Shown: positions 10,052-20,041, numbered from the stretch's first letter. The stretch is 64,000 nucleotides of DNA from an uncultured Pelagibacteraceae bacterium (GCA_902590395.1 CACIWQ010000002.1:57288-121287); one strand, 5' to 3'. The notes: a model not told the origin generated them from the letters alone. Made by a program: numbers and translations.

Positions 10052-11530
10052 ATGAGTTTTATGACAGATCTAGAAAAACACGTTAATCAGCCTGGACGTG
10101 ATAAATTAGTTAAAAAAGTTAGAGAAAAAATTAACGAATTAGGAATTACATACATTTATTACCAATTTATATCTGTAACAGGACGTGTTGTTGGTAAAGG
10201 AATTCCCGCAGACCATTGGGAAAGAACTGCAGAAAAAGGTTTTCAATTAGTTTATGGATCTACTGCCAACTTATTTGTAGACAGACACAAAAATTATATC
10301 GGTTACGGCCCTGAAGCTATGGAACTTGTTGGCATACCTGATCCTGAAACTTTCTGTCAATTACCTTGGGATAAAAGAATTGGAAGAGTTTTTGTTACAT
10401 GTTTTAGAAACAGAGAAGAAAGACAAAATCCAGGAGGACATTTAACCTCTGATTGTCGAGGAAATCTCAGAATATTTATGGATGAATTTGAGAAAAAACA
10501 TGGATTAGAATTGAGAGTTGGAACTGAACCTGAAATGATGTGGTTAACAAAAAATCCTGACGGAACCCCTACTGGATCAGGTTTTTCTAAACCATACTGT
10601 TATCACATTGATCAATTTGAATCATTGAGACCTGTGTTTATGAAAGTAATTGAGTACGCTTCAGCCATGGGTTTAGATATGATTCAAGGTGACCATGAAG
10701 ATGCTCCGGGACAATTAGAGTTAAACTGGACATACGATAATGTTTTAAGAAACGCTGATAGACTTTCTACTTACAGACAAATTTGTGCGCAAGTTGCTAG
10801 AGAACATAATTTAATAGCATGCTTTATGACAAAACCTTTTATGGGTGTATCTGCTAGTGGTTGCCATACAAACATGTCTTTATGGAAAGGTGGAAAAGTT
10901 GTAACAAACAATTTAGGTAATAAAAAATTACCTGCAGTAGAAGAAGTGTTTGGTTATGTACAGGGAGGCACAAATACTTTCATGCCTGATACTAAAGATA
11001 TGCAACTACCAGGTAAAATTGGTTTACAGTCCATTGCTGGAATAATGCAACACTTGCCTGCTTTAACTGCTTTAGGATCTTCAACAGTTAATTCTTACAG
11101 AAGACTTTGGGATCAAGGTTTCTGGGCTCCAGTTTATGCTGATTGGGGATATCAAAACAGAACTTGTGGTTTAAGAGTGTCAGCTCCTGGAAGATTTGAG
11201 TATAGATCAGTTGACTCTATGCATAATCCATATCTTTTAGGTGCAGCTATATTAAAAGCGTGTGATCACGGTATTTCAAAAAAACTAGTACCTTCTAAGC
11301 CTGAATCTAGAAGTATGTATGAAGCTAAAAAAGAAGGTAAAGATGTCAAAAAACTTCCATTAAGTTTAGGAGAGGCTTTAGACAGATTAGCAGAAGATGA
11401 AATTATTAAATCAGCGTTGCCAGATGAAATGTATAAAGTTTTTCATTGGTACAAAAATGACGAATGGGAAAAATTCTTAGGTGCTACTACTCAATGGGAT
11501 CTTGATACCTACTTGGATTGCTTACCATAG
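10052..11530 (+). CDS. Glutamine synthetase type III / GlnT family ligase
   Basis: GS catalytic core motifs (GDHEDAPGQLELNW, NRTCGLRVSAPGRFEYRSVD); strong SD gggagg upstream. Confidence 0.82.
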   Translation: MSFMTDLEKHVNQPGRDKLVKKVREKINELGITYIYYQFISVTGRVVGKGIPADHWERTAEKGFQLVYGSTANLFVDRHKNYIGYGPEAMELVGIPDPETFCQLPWDKRIGRVFVTCFRNREERQNPGGHLTSDCRGNLRIFMDEFEKKHGLELRVGTEPEMMWLTKNPDGTPTGSGFSKPYCYHIDQFESLRPVFMKVIEYASAMGLDMIQGDHEDAPGQLELNWTYDNVLRNADRLSTYRQICAQVAREHNLIACFMTKPFMGVSASGCHTNMSLWKGGKVVTNNLGNKKLPAVEEVFGYVQGGTNTFMPDTKDMQLPGKIGLQSIAGIMQHLPALTALGSSTVNSYRRLWDQGFWAPVYADWGYQNRTCGLRVSAPGRFEYRSVDSMHNPYLLGAAILKACDHGISKKLVPSKPESRSMYEAKKEGKDVKKLPLSLGEALDRLAEDEIIKSALPDEMYKVFHWYKNDEWEKFLGATTQWDLDTYLDCLP

Positions 11531-11545
11531 TCTTAAAGGAAATTT

Positions 11546-12490
11546 ATGTGCGGAATAGCAGGATTAATTCATAAGGGGAAAACTGTAAATATAGGTAAGG
11601 AATTACAAGATATGTTGCAGGCTCTTAAACATAGGGGACCTGATTCAACTGGATTCGCTTTGTATGGCAAGGGTAATAATCAAGGTGATTACATAATGCG
11701 TTTTAAAGTTGGAGAGAATGTTGCTGAAGGAAGTTCTGCCGTAAATGAAGACAAATCAGTTTATGATGAAAGAAGAAAACTGGTAGACAAACACATTAGA
11801 GAACTTGGTGGAAGCATAGTTAATGACGCTCAATTAACACCGTATTCTTTTAGATATTGTATTAAATATGACAAAGATTTAATGGAATTCTCTAAAAGAA
11901 TCGAAAGCGTAGAAATGACAGAAATATTGTCTCTTGGAAAAAGCTTAGAGTTAGTAAAAGATATTGGAGATGCTAGTGTTGTATCAAAACAATATGGTTT
12001 AGATAAAATAAAAGGTACGCATGCCATTGGACATTCGAGAATGGCTACTGAATCTGGTGTTGATATACGTTCAGCTCATCCTTTTTGGGGTTATCCATTT
12101 AGTGATGTATCTGTGGTTCATAATGGTCAGCTAACAAATTATTGGAATAATAGAAGAGCTCTTGAGAATAAAGGAATGCGCTTTATGTCAGAGTGTGATT
12201 CAGAACTCATTGCTGTTTACTTGGCTCAAAAAATGAGAAGCGGAGCATCTTTACAGGATGGAATGCAGGATTCATTAAAAGAATTAGATGGAGTTTTTAC
12301 TTACTTGGTAGCGACAAAAGATTCGCTAGGTATGGCAAAAGATACAATGGCAGCAAAACCAATGGTTTTATATGAATCGGACGATTTGGTAGCTTTGGGT
12401 TCTGAAGAAATAGCCATAAGAACTTTATTGCCACAAGAGATAGATACTTATGATCCTTATGATGGAGAAGTAAAAGTATGGCAAATTTAA
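11546..12490 (+). CDS. mgsA: Class II glutamine amidotransferase, GlxB / N-methylglutamate synthase subunit A-like
   Basis: MCGIAGLIHKG N-terminal Cys nucleophile; followed by GlxC/GlxD. Confidence 0.78.
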   Translation: MCGIAGLIHKGKTVNIGKELQDMLQALKHRGPDSTGFALYGKGNNQGDYIMRFKVGENVAEGSSAVNEDKSVYDERRKLVDKHIRELGGSIVNDAQLTPYSFRYCIKYDKDLMEFSKRIESVEMTEILSLGKSLELVKDIGDASVVSKQYGLDKIKGTHAIGHSRMATESGVDIRSAHPFWGYPFSDVSVVHNGQLTNYWNNRRALENKGMRFMSECDSELIAVYLAQKMRSGASLQDGMQDSLKELDGVFTYLVATKDSLGMAKDTMAAKPMVLYESDDLVALGSEEIAIRTLLPQEIDTYDPYDGEVKVWQI

Positions 12491-13320
12491 AAAATTCAAA
12501 ATCTCAATCAATGGGATTACATAAAGAAGTTCTTGCTGGAAGAACTCAACAAGTATTTTTTAATCCTGAAGAAGCAGAAAATTTTTTCTATTATGGTGCT
12601 TATGATGTTGACTTTAATAAAAGAACAGAAATTGATGCTATGGATTTAACCGCCAAGCAATTAAACGATAAATTACATTCGCTAATGAAAGAAGGTTATG
12701 GCTCCGTTGTTATTAAAAATCCTCAAGGTAAACATAGTTTGGGAGTGGGTATTTTAAATAAATTAAATTTAATTTTTGAAGGATCTCTTGGATATTTCGG
12801 AGTTGGATCTATTGATGGTCCAGTAGTAAGAATTACAGGAAGAGTTGGTTGGTCTTGTGCTGAAAATATGATGGCTGGAAAAGTTGTTATCGAAAAGAAT
12901 GCTGGTTCTTGTTTTGGTGCAGCTATTAGAGGAGGAGATTTAATTTGTAAAGGTAGCGTTGGTGCAAGAACGGGGATTGATATGAAGGGTGGAACTATAA
13001 TTGTTGGCGGAGATGCTGGAGCTTTTACTGGATTCATGATGCAAAGAGGAAGAATAATTGTCTTGGGAGATGCGGGTATTAACTTAGGTGACTCTATGTA
13101 TGATGGCACAATTTTTATTGGTGGAAAAATTAAATCATTTGGCAGTGATGCTATAAAAGCGAAAATTACTTCTGACGACATATCTTGGTTAAAAAGAAAA
13201 TTAAAAGTTGCAGAAATTGGTTCAGATTTTGATTTAAGTAAAATGACTAAAGTGGTGGCAGGTAAAAAACTTTGGAATTATGATGCTTTAGAACCTTCAG
13301 AAAAAAAAGGAGCAATTTAA
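12478..13320 (+). CDS. mgsB: Glutamate synthase GXGXG-domain protein, GlxC / MgsB-like
   Basis: Repeated G-x-x-G-x-x-x-G pattern (GGDAGAFTGFMMQRGRIIVLGDAG). Confidence 0.8.
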   Translation: MANLKNSKSQSMGLHKEVLAGRTQQVFFNPEEAENFFYYGAYDVDFNKRTEIDAMDLTAKQLNDKLHSLMKEGYGSVVIKNPQGKHSLGVGILNKLNLIFEGSLGYFGVGSIDGPVVRITGRVGWSCAENMMAGKVVIEKNAGSCFGAAIRGGDLICKGSVGARTGIDMKGGTIIVGGDAGAFTGFMMQRGRIIVLGDAGINLGDSMYDGTIFIGGKIKSFGSDAIKAKITSDDISWLKRKLKVAEIGSDFDLSKMTKVVAGKKLWNYDALEPSEKKGAI

Positions 13321-13321
13321 A

Positions 13322-14695
13322 ATGGCTAAAAAGAAAAAAACTAATGGCAGCCTTAAAGTTACAAAAGGTAGAAATAAAAGTTTATTAGGACAAAATTCAA
13401 TTTTTACACCTGAAGTTATTGACGACATACATATAAAAGCGCAACTAGGTCGTTACAGAATGCGTGGTATGGCTTTAATGAGAAAAATACCAACATTTGA
13501 TGACTTGGTATTTTTACCAGGAACTCTTACAAGATTTGTTATCGAAGGTTATAGAGAAAAATGCGAAACAAAAACAATTATTGGCCCTCGTTGTAAAAAT
13601 CCAATTGAATTAGATATTCCTGTTTACATAACAGGAATGAGTTTTGGTGCTCTTTCTTATGAAGCTAAAACTGCATTAGCAAGGGGAGCTACTATGGCTG
13701 GAAGCGCTACATGTTCAGGTGAAGGTGGTATGATTCCAGATGAAAGAAGATATTCAGAAAAATGGTTTTACCAATGTATACAATCAAGATATGGATTTAA
13801 TCCTCACCACGCACAATTAGCTGACGGTATAGAAGTTTTTATAGGACAAGGTCAAAAAGTTGGAATGGGTGGTCACCTAATGGGTCAAAAAGTTACTGAT
13901 CAAGTAGCTGAAATGCGTTCACTTCCATCAGGAATTGACCAACGTTCTCCAGCTAGACACCCTGATTGGCTTGGACCAGATGATCTTTTTTTAAAAGTAC
14001 AAGAATTAAGAGAACTAACAAATAATCAAGTTCCAATACAATTAAAGTTAGGAGCTGCTAAAGTTTATGATGATGTTCGTATGGCAGCAAAATGTGATCC
14101 TGATTCAATTTATTTAGATGGCATGGAAGGATCCACAGGGGCAGGACCTCATATCGCTGCAGCAAATACAGGTATTCCAGGTATAGCGGCAATTCGTGAA
14201 GCACGTAGAGCTTTGGATGATGTTGGACAAACTGGAAAAGTAACTTTAATTTATGCGGGCGGTGTTCGAGATGGAGCTGACTTGGCAAAAGCTTTAGCAT
14301 TAGGTGCTGATGCAGTAGCTATTGGAACTGGCTCAATGATAGCTTTAAATTGCAATAAAGAAATCCCTGGAGTTGATTTTGAAAAAGAAATGGGAGTTAA
14401 AGCTGGACATTGTTACCACTGTCATACAGGACGTTGTCCAGTCGGTGTAGCAACACAAAATCCTAAGTTAAGAAAAAGACTAAACCCAGATGATGCAGCA
14501 TTAAGAGTTTATAATTATTTACATACAATGGCTCTAGAATTACAATTACTAGCTCGTGCTTGTGGTAAAACGAATGTTCATTCTTTAGAACCGGAAGATT
14601 TAGCAGCTTTAACAATGGAAGCTTCGGCACTAGCAAAAGTTCCATTAACAGGAACAAATCATACTGTAGGAGTAGATGATTTCCATAAAATTTAA
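13322..14695 (+). CDS. mgsC: FMN-binding glutamate synthase domain protein, GlxD / MgsC-like
   Basis: GltS family core (YAGGVRDGADLAKALALGADAVAIGT; CYHCHTGRCPVGVATQ cysteine cluster). Confidence 0.85.
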   Translation: MAKKKKTNGSLKVTKGRNKSLLGQNSIFTPEVIDDIHIKAQLGRYRMRGMALMRKIPTFDDLVFLPGTLTRFVIEGYREKCETKTIIGPRCKNPIELDIPVYITGMSFGALSYEAKTALARGATMAGSATCSGEGGMIPDERRYSEKWFYQCIQSRYGFNPHHAQLADGIEVFIGQGQKVGMGGHLMGQKVTDQVAEMRSLPSGIDQRSPARHPDWLGPDDLFLKVQELRELTNNQVPIQLKLGAAKVYDDVRMAAKCDPDSIYLDGMEGSTGAGPHIAAANTGIPGIAAIREARRALDDVGQTGKVTLIYAGGVRDGADLAKALALGADAVAIGTGSMIALNCNKEIPGVDFEKEMGVKAGHCYHCHTGRCPVGVATQNPKLRKRLNPDDAALRVYNYLHTMALELQLLARACGKTNVHSLEPEDLAALTMEASALAKVPLTGTNHTVGVDDFHKI

Positions 14696-14700
14696 TTAAT

Positions 14701-15096
14701 ATGACTAAGAAAAAAAATAAAAAAATTAAAAAAATCGCTAAATCTAAAGAAAAAGAAAGCGCTAGAGAAAAAATGATCGGCCAACATATAGGTTATCGAT
14801 ACGATGTAAATTTGTTGCCAGATTATAAAAAAGTAACTCCTTTTCTTAAAAAATATATAGAACAAATGGGTTGGGATGACTTAAATTGGTTAGAAGACGT
14901 TCACATGGGTTATGAAGAAGGTCGTCCAGCTGTTTTTTGTCGAAATGCAAATGGATGGGTTACAATTCCAAAAAAAATAAAATTGCCTGACAATCAGCAA
15001 GATAGAGATATGATTGCTAGAGAACTATTAATTAAATTTCAAATGTCACCAAATCATCCACTTGTAGATTTAAAAAAGGCTTACAAAAAATTCTAA
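14701..15096 (+). CDS. Conserved hypothetical protein, 131 aa, co-directional after mgsC-like gene
   Basis: Intact ORF 5 nt after the upstream stop; lysine-rich N-terminus and a compact conserved-looking core (GWDDLNWLEDVHMGYEEGRPAVFCRNANGW). Confidence 0.65.
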   Translation: MTKKKNKKIKKIAKSKEKESAREKMIGQHIGYRYDVNLLPDYKKVTPFLKKYIEQMGWDDLNWLEDVHMGYEEGRPAVFCRNANGWVTIPKKIKLPDNQQDRDMIARELLIKFQMSPNHPLVDLKKAYKKF

Positions 15097-15142
15097 TATT
15101 CATACAATCCCTGGTTGTTCTAAATTCAATAAACCTACATAC

Positions 15143-15163
15143 ACAACAATTCTAGCTTGTTGT
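15143..15163 (+). promoter_or_regulatory. Stem-loop in the amt leader region
   Basis: ACAACAA-TTCTAGC-TTGTTGT, followed by TTGT-CGC-ACAA. Confidence 0.35.
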
Positions 15164-15215
15164 ACTACTTGTCGCACAACATAGAATAATTCCAATTTAT
15201 TAAGGGAGGTTAATT

Positions 15216-16598
15216 ATGACTGATCAATTAGGCGCTCTTACTACTGTATTTACAGAATTTTACTACTGGATCACAGTAGTACTCATGTTTTTAATTCACG
15301 TGGGTTTCTGTATGTATGAAGTTGGGGCATCACGTTATAAGCATCACCAACACACGTTGATGAAAAATACTATGCTGATACCACTGGTAACAGTTACTTG
15401 GTTTTTCTTCGGCTGGTGGATTTATTGGGCATTTCCAACTGGACCAGGTATTGCACCGTCAATAATGACTGAAAGCACTGGTTTAGTTTTAGGTGGCGGT
15501 TTCGGAGCAAACGAACTTGCTAATCCTATGGATCCGATAATGGCAATAAATTTGAACGACCATATTAATGGAGTGTTCTGGGCAGCGTTCTTACTATTTT
15601 CTTGGACAGCTGCTTCAATCGTTTCAGGAGCAATAATTGAAAGAATTACTACTTTTGCATTTGGTATTTTAGCAATTGCAATTGGTTCAGTATTTTGGAC
15701 AATTGATGCTTCTTGGGGTTGGCACTTCGATGGTTGGATGCTTAAGGTTTTAGGTTATCATGATGCTTACGCATCTGGGGTTATTCATGCATGTGCAGGA
15801 GGTTTTGCTTTAGGAGTGCTTAGTGTATTAGGTCCTCGTATTGGAAAATTTTCTTCTAGCGGAGAACCGAGAAACATTGGACCAAGAAATCCTTGGTTAG
15901 TGTGTATAGGTTTATTTTTAATTTATACTGGTTTCTGGGGTTTTTACGCAGCGTGTAATATACCTATATTTGATCTTGGACCTGAGTATGGAATGGAAGG
16001 AAAAACATTCTTTACTGCGACTAACATCTATGTAACACCAACAACGCTTAGCGGTATTACCATGACATTCTTGATGTCTTTATCTGGCGGATTACTAGCT
16101 GGATATTGGGTATCAAAAGGCGATCCATTCTGGACATATTCAGGTGGACTAGCTGGTATCATCACTGCTTCTGCTGGAAATGATTTATATCATCCGCTTC
16201 AATCACTAATTATTGCAGGGATTGGAACGTTCTGTGCTTATAAATTACATTACTGGGTAGAACGTAAATTTAAAATCGATGATGCAGTTGGTGCGGTTGC
16301 CGTTCATGGCTACGCTGGGGTAATCGGACTTGTAATTTGCGGCTTTGTACTATGGGGCTATCCTTCATCAGGTTATGATGGTTTAGGATATGCTGCTATC
16401 AATCCTATAGGGATGATAATTGGCGCGGTTATTATGTTCGGAGTTCTTGGGTGGTTACCAGGCTGGATTATAGCTAAAATTCTTCATGGAGCAGGTAAAT
16501 TACGTATACCTCGTGAAGTAGAGTTAGCAGGTCTAGACTACAATATAATGGAGGCAGCTAGTAAAGACGAAAAAACAGTTGCATCCGCAAGTAGATAA
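15216..16598 (+). CDS. amt: Ammonium transporter (Amt family)
   Basis: Multi-TM Amt signature (DASWGWHFDGWMLKVLG, HACAGGFALGVLSVLG, AVHGYAGVIGLVICG). Confidence 0.82.
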   Translation: MTDQLGALTTVFTEFYYWITVVLMFLIHVGFCMYEVGASRYKHHQHTLMKNTMLIPLVTVTWFFFGWWIYWAFPTGPGIAPSIMTESTGLVLGGGFGANELANPMDPIMAINLNDHINGVFWAAFLLFSWTAASIVSGAIIERITTFAFGILAIAIGSVFWTIDASWGWHFDGWMLKVLGYHDAYASGVIHACAGGFALGVLSVLGPRIGKFSSSGEPRNIGPRNPWLVCIGLFLIYTGFWGFYAACNIPIFDLGPEYGMEGKTFFTATNIYVTPTTLSGITMTFLMSLSGGLLAGYWVSKGDPFWTYSGGLAGIITASAGNDLYHPLQSLIIAGIGTFCAYKLHYWVERKFKIDDAVGAVAVHGYAGVIGLVICGFVLWGYPSSGYDGLGYAAINPIGMIIGAVIMFGVLGWLPGWIIAKILHGAGKLRIPREVELAGLDYNIMEAASKDEKTVASASR

Positions 16599-16611
16599 GG
16601 AGGAATAAATT

Positions 16612-16833
16612 ATGGCTACAGTAACAAGTTGGGTAGAACACCTAAGTGCTGATGAAGTGGCAGGAGCAGTTTATCCTTTTATCGGTACAGAATGGCTTTG
16701 GTTAACAATTGCAGTAGTTTTTTGGCTATGGTTCCATGTTGCTACAGGAGCTGGTGAAGCTGAAGAACAACAAAAGTTAGCTAGAAAAAGACCTGGTGCA
16801 AACGACTACAAAAAAAATATTACCGATTGGTAA
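16612..16833 (+). CDS. Small single-TM protein downstream of amt
   Basis: 73 aa, SD aggagg; hydrophobic WLWLTIAVVFWLWFHVAT. Confidence 0.65.
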   Translation: MATVTSWVEHLSADEVAGAVYPFIGTEWLWLTIAVVFWLWFHVATGAGEAEEQQKLARKRPGANDYKKNITDW

Positions 16834-16851
16834 TTTAATATAATAAAATTT

Positions 16852-16881
16852 GGGCGCTGATTTTTTCAGCGCCCTTTTTTT
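16852..16881 (+). terminator. Intrinsic terminator
   Basis: GGGCGCTGA-TTTTT-TCAGCGCCC perfect 9-bp stem followed by TTTTTTT. Confidence 0.92.
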
Positions 16882-16898
16882 AACAAGCAATCAAAATT

Positions 16899-17042
16899 AT
16901 GGAAAATAGAGAAGAAAATAAAAATCAAACTCCACATAAAGCGGCGAGACTTGCTTGGCCAAAAGCAAAATATGGAATTTATTTAGCAATATTTATTATA
17001 GTTTTTATTTTAATAATACTTTACAAAGATTTAATTTTATAA
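16899..17042 (+). CDS. Small membrane protein, 47 aa (below ORF-track cut-off)
   Basis: ATG to TAA: MENREENKNQTPHKAARLAWPKAKYGIYLAIFIIVFILIILYKDLIL; hydrophilic N-terminus plus one TM helix; between terminator and the next CDS. Confidence 0.6.
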   Translation: MENREENKNQTPHKAARLAWPKAKYGIYLAIFIIVFILIILYKDLIL

Positions 17043-17055
17043 ATAATTTATTTTT

Positions 17056-18381
17056 ATGGCAAAAGATTTAGCTAAAATAGCAAAACAAAAAAAAATTAAA
17101 TATTTTTTAATAAGCTTTGTTGATTTATTTGGCGTATTAAGATCAAAATTAGTCCCTGCAGAAGCTATTAAAGATATGCAAAAAAATGGTGCGGGATTTG
17201 CTGGTTTTGCAACGTGGCTTGATATGACACCTGCAGATGCTGATATGTTCGCAATACCTGATCCTGAAAGTTTAATTCAACTTCCTTGGAAAAAAGAAGT
17301 AGGTTGGTTGGCATCTGATTTATGGATGAATGGCAAACAAGTTGAGGCTTCGCCAAGAGTAATGTTAAAAAAACAAATAAAAAAATTATCTAATGACAGT
17401 ATGGTTTTAAAATCCGGTGTTGAATCAGAATATTTTTTAATTAACCCTGAGGGAACAGCTATATCCGATAAAAGAGACATACAATCCAAACCTTGCTATG
17501 ATCAATCGGCACTAATGCGTCAATACGATTTAATTAAAGAAATTTGTGATTCAATGATTAAAATGGGTTGGGGTCCTTACCAAAATGATCATGAAGACGC
17601 TAATGGACAATTTGAAATGAACTGGAATTATAGCGATTGCCTTACTACAGCTGATCGCCACGTATTTTTCAAATTTATGGTTAAAACACTTGCTGAAAAT
17701 CATGGTTTGAGAGCAACCTTCATGCCAAAACCTTTTGAAAATTTAACCGGTAATGGTTGCCACGCACATATTTCTCTATGGAATGGAAATAAAAATTTAT
17801 TTTTAGACAAGGGAGATAAGTTAGGATTAACCAGGCTTGCTTATAATTTTTTGGGAGGGATTTTACATTCAGCCGAAGGTTTGAGTGCTTTTTTTAATCC
17901 ATCAATCAATAGCTATAGAAGAATTGATGCTCCAGTTACCGCTTCTGGAGCAACTTGGTCTCCAAGTAAAATATCGTATACAGGCAATAATAGAACTCAT
18001 ATGATTAGGATTCCAGATCAAGGACGTTTTGAACTAAGACTAATGGATGGATCAGCCAATCCCTATCTTCTTCAAGCAGGTATAATTGCTGCAGGAATCG
18101 ATGGAATAAAAAATAAACGCGACCCAGGTCAACCCTTGCACATAAATATGTATGCAGATGGTGATAATTATCCAAATTTAAAAAAACTACCTTCAGATTT
18201 AGAGGAGGCTTTGGAACATTTAAGTAATAATGAAACTTTAATATCTGCATTTGGAGAAAAAAACATAACAAGTTATTTAAAACTTAAAGAAAAAGAAATA
18301 AAGGACTTTAATTCTAAAGAAACTTTCTCAAAAAAAGAACCAGTAACTGATTGGGAAAAAGTTAATACTCTAGACTGTTAA
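17056..18381 (+). CDS. gmaS: Glutamine synthetase-like ligase, GmaS-type (gamma-glutamylmethylamide synthetase candidate)
   Basis: 441 aa; GAGFAGFATWLDMTPADADMFAIPD, NDHEDANGQFEMNWNYSD, GNNRTHMIRIPDQGRFELRL. Confidence 0.65.
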   Translation: MAKDLAKIAKQKKIKYFLISFVDLFGVLRSKLVPAEAIKDMQKNGAGFAGFATWLDMTPADADMFAIPDPESLIQLPWKKEVGWLASDLWMNGKQVEASPRVMLKKQIKKLSNDSMVLKSGVESEYFLINPEGTAISDKRDIQSKPCYDQSALMRQYDLIKEICDSMIKMGWGPYQNDHEDANGQFEMNWNYSDCLTTADRHVFFKFMVKTLAENHGLRATFMPKPFENLTGNGCHAHISLWNGNKNLFLDKGDKLGLTRLAYNFLGGILHSAEGLSAFFNPSINSYRRIDAPVTASGATWSPSKISYTGNNRTHMIRIPDQGRFELRLMDGSANPYLLQAGIIAAGIDGIKNKRDPGQPLHINMYADGDNYPNLKKLPSDLEEALEHLSNNETLISAFGEKNITSYLKLKEKEIKDFNSKETFSKKEPVTDWEKVNTLDC

Positions 18382-19270
18382 ACAAATTACTTGAAATTTT
18401 AAAAGGTGTTTGCTTTTTTCCTTTAAATTTTGTTTTTAATTTAAATAAACTTCCTGATAAAGGGTGTTTTTTAATCTCATTTAATTTCATTCCTTTGCGT
18501 GCGGTTGAAATAAATAGTTCACTATTTTTATATCCACCAAATGTACAATTTGTAATATTTTTTGCTGGTAAAAATATTTTACGTATCATATTAGCTTTTA
18601 AATCATATACTGATATTTTTGATCCTCCATAATGACAAACCCACAAATTATTTTTGCTATCTATAGTCATTCCATCAGGGGAGCCATCTAATTTATTAAA
18701 TTTAATAAATATTCTTTTCTTTATAATTTTCAGTTTTTTGTTAATTTTAATTTTATATATAACTTTTTTCTTACTATCAGCATGATAAAAATTATTTTTA
18801 TTTAAAAATGCTGGTCCATTAGGTATAAAGTATTTTTCATCAACTTTTTGTAATCTAAAATCATTATCTAAACAATACAATGACCCCACACATTTTCTTT
18901 CTGAGTTATCCATGGTTCCAAACCATAAACGTCCAGATGGGTCAGTTTTTCCATCATTTATTCTATTATTTAACTTTTTGGATTCAATTTTTATTGAGTA
19001 AAGAATTTTAAAATTTTTTAAATTTATAATTCTTAATTCTGATTGTAGGCCAAGTATAAAAAACTCATTTTTTATATGAGAAATAAAACCTATTTCTTTA
19101 TCTACTTTAAATATTTTTTTCCTTTTTTTTTTAGTGTTTAAAGTTAATATTTTCTTTCCTTTTATATCTACAAAAAAAATAGAGTTTAATTTTTTTACCC
19201 AAATAACTCCTTCACCTAGAATAGTCTTTGCTTTCCATATACACTCAGGTTTTAAAGTTTTATTAAACAA
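18362..19270 (-). CDS. SMP-30/gluconolactonase/LRE family protein
   Basis: LGEGVIWVKKLNSIFFVDI, NDGKTDPSGRLWFGTMD, PDGMTIDSKNNLWVCHYGG. Confidence 0.85.
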   Translation of the reverse strand: MFNKTLKPECIWKAKTILGEGVIWVKKLNSIFFVDIKGKKILTLNTKKKRKKIFKVDKEIGFISHIKNEFFILGLQSELRIINLKNFKILYSIKIESKKLNNRINDGKTDPSGRLWFGTMDNSERKCVGSLYCLDNDFRLQKVDEKYFIPNGPAFLNKNNFYHADSKKKVIYKIKINKKLKIIKKRIFIKFNKLDGSPDGMTIDSKNNLWVCHYGGSKISVYDLKANMIRKIFLPAKNITNCTFGGYKNSELFISTARKGMKLNEIKKHPLSGSLFKLKTKFKGKKQTPFKISSNLFNSLEY

Positions 19271-19278
19271 TTTTTTAA

Positions 19279-20022
19279 TTAAATTGACATACCACCATCA
19301 ATGGCATGTGTTACTCCAGTAATAAAATCTGACTCGTCGCTTGCTAAGTAAACCGCAAGGTCCGCTACTTCTTTTGGAGTTCCGAGTCGCCTCATAGGTT
19401 GCCTCGCAATAAAATCTTTTTTGGCTTGAATAGGATCTTTAGCTGCTTTAACTCTTTCCTCCCATGATGGTGTATGGACTGTTCCCGGAGCTATAGCATT
19501 ACATCTAATGTTATTTTTTATAAAGTCTGAAGCGATAGATTTGGTAAATCCGATAATAGCTGCTTTCGTTGTACCATAAACAAATCTATTAGGAAGACCC
19601 CTTAAACTAGATGCTATTGAAGAAATATTTATAATATTGCCTTTATTTTGTTTAATCATTTTAGGAATTATGAACTTTGTCATAAAATACATTGATTTAA
19701 TATTAACATTAAATGAAAAATCCCAATCCTTTTCTTCGCAATCTAAAATAGTACCATGATGAACAAAACCAACTGCATTAAATAAAACATCAACTGTATC
19801 TAAAGATTCAGAAAAATCTTTTACTGCAATTTTGTTAGTAGAGTCTAATTTTTTTACTTTAATATTTGGATGTTCTTTATTTAATTTTTTTAAAGTATCT
19901 TCATTAATATCTGTGGCGTAAACATTTGCGCCTTCATTGTTAAATGCAATAGCGGTCGCTCGACCTATTCCTTGTCCAGCCGCTGTTACAACAATTTTTT
20001 TATTTTCTAATCTTTTACTCAT
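19279..20022 (-). CDS. Short-chain dehydrogenase/reductase
   Basis: TAAGQGIGRATAIAF, YGTTKAAIIGFTKS, C-terminal DGGMSI. Confidence 0.88.
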   Translation of the reverse strand: MSKRLENKKIVVTAAGQGIGRATAIAFNNEGANVYATDINEDTLKKLNKEHPNIKVKKLDSTNKIAVKDFSESLDTVDVLFNAVGFVHHGTILDCEEKDWDFSFNVNIKSMYFMTKFIIPKMIKQNKGNIINISSIASSLRGLPNRFVYGTTKAAIIGFTKSIASDFIKNNIRCNAIAPGTVHTPSWEERVKAAKDPIQAKKDFIARQPMRRLGTPKEVADLAVYLASDESDFITGVTHAIDGGMSI

Positions 20023-20041
20023 TTATATTTTTAGAAATAAA

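Noticed and set aside
12723-13181. 152-aa minus-strand ORF, proline/isoleucine rich
   Set aside because: Antisense shadow of the repetitive GXGXG domain of the GlxC-like gene
18362-18381. 20-nt convergent overlap of GmaS-like and SMP-30 genes
   Set aside because: Convergent overlap is ordinary in compact genomes
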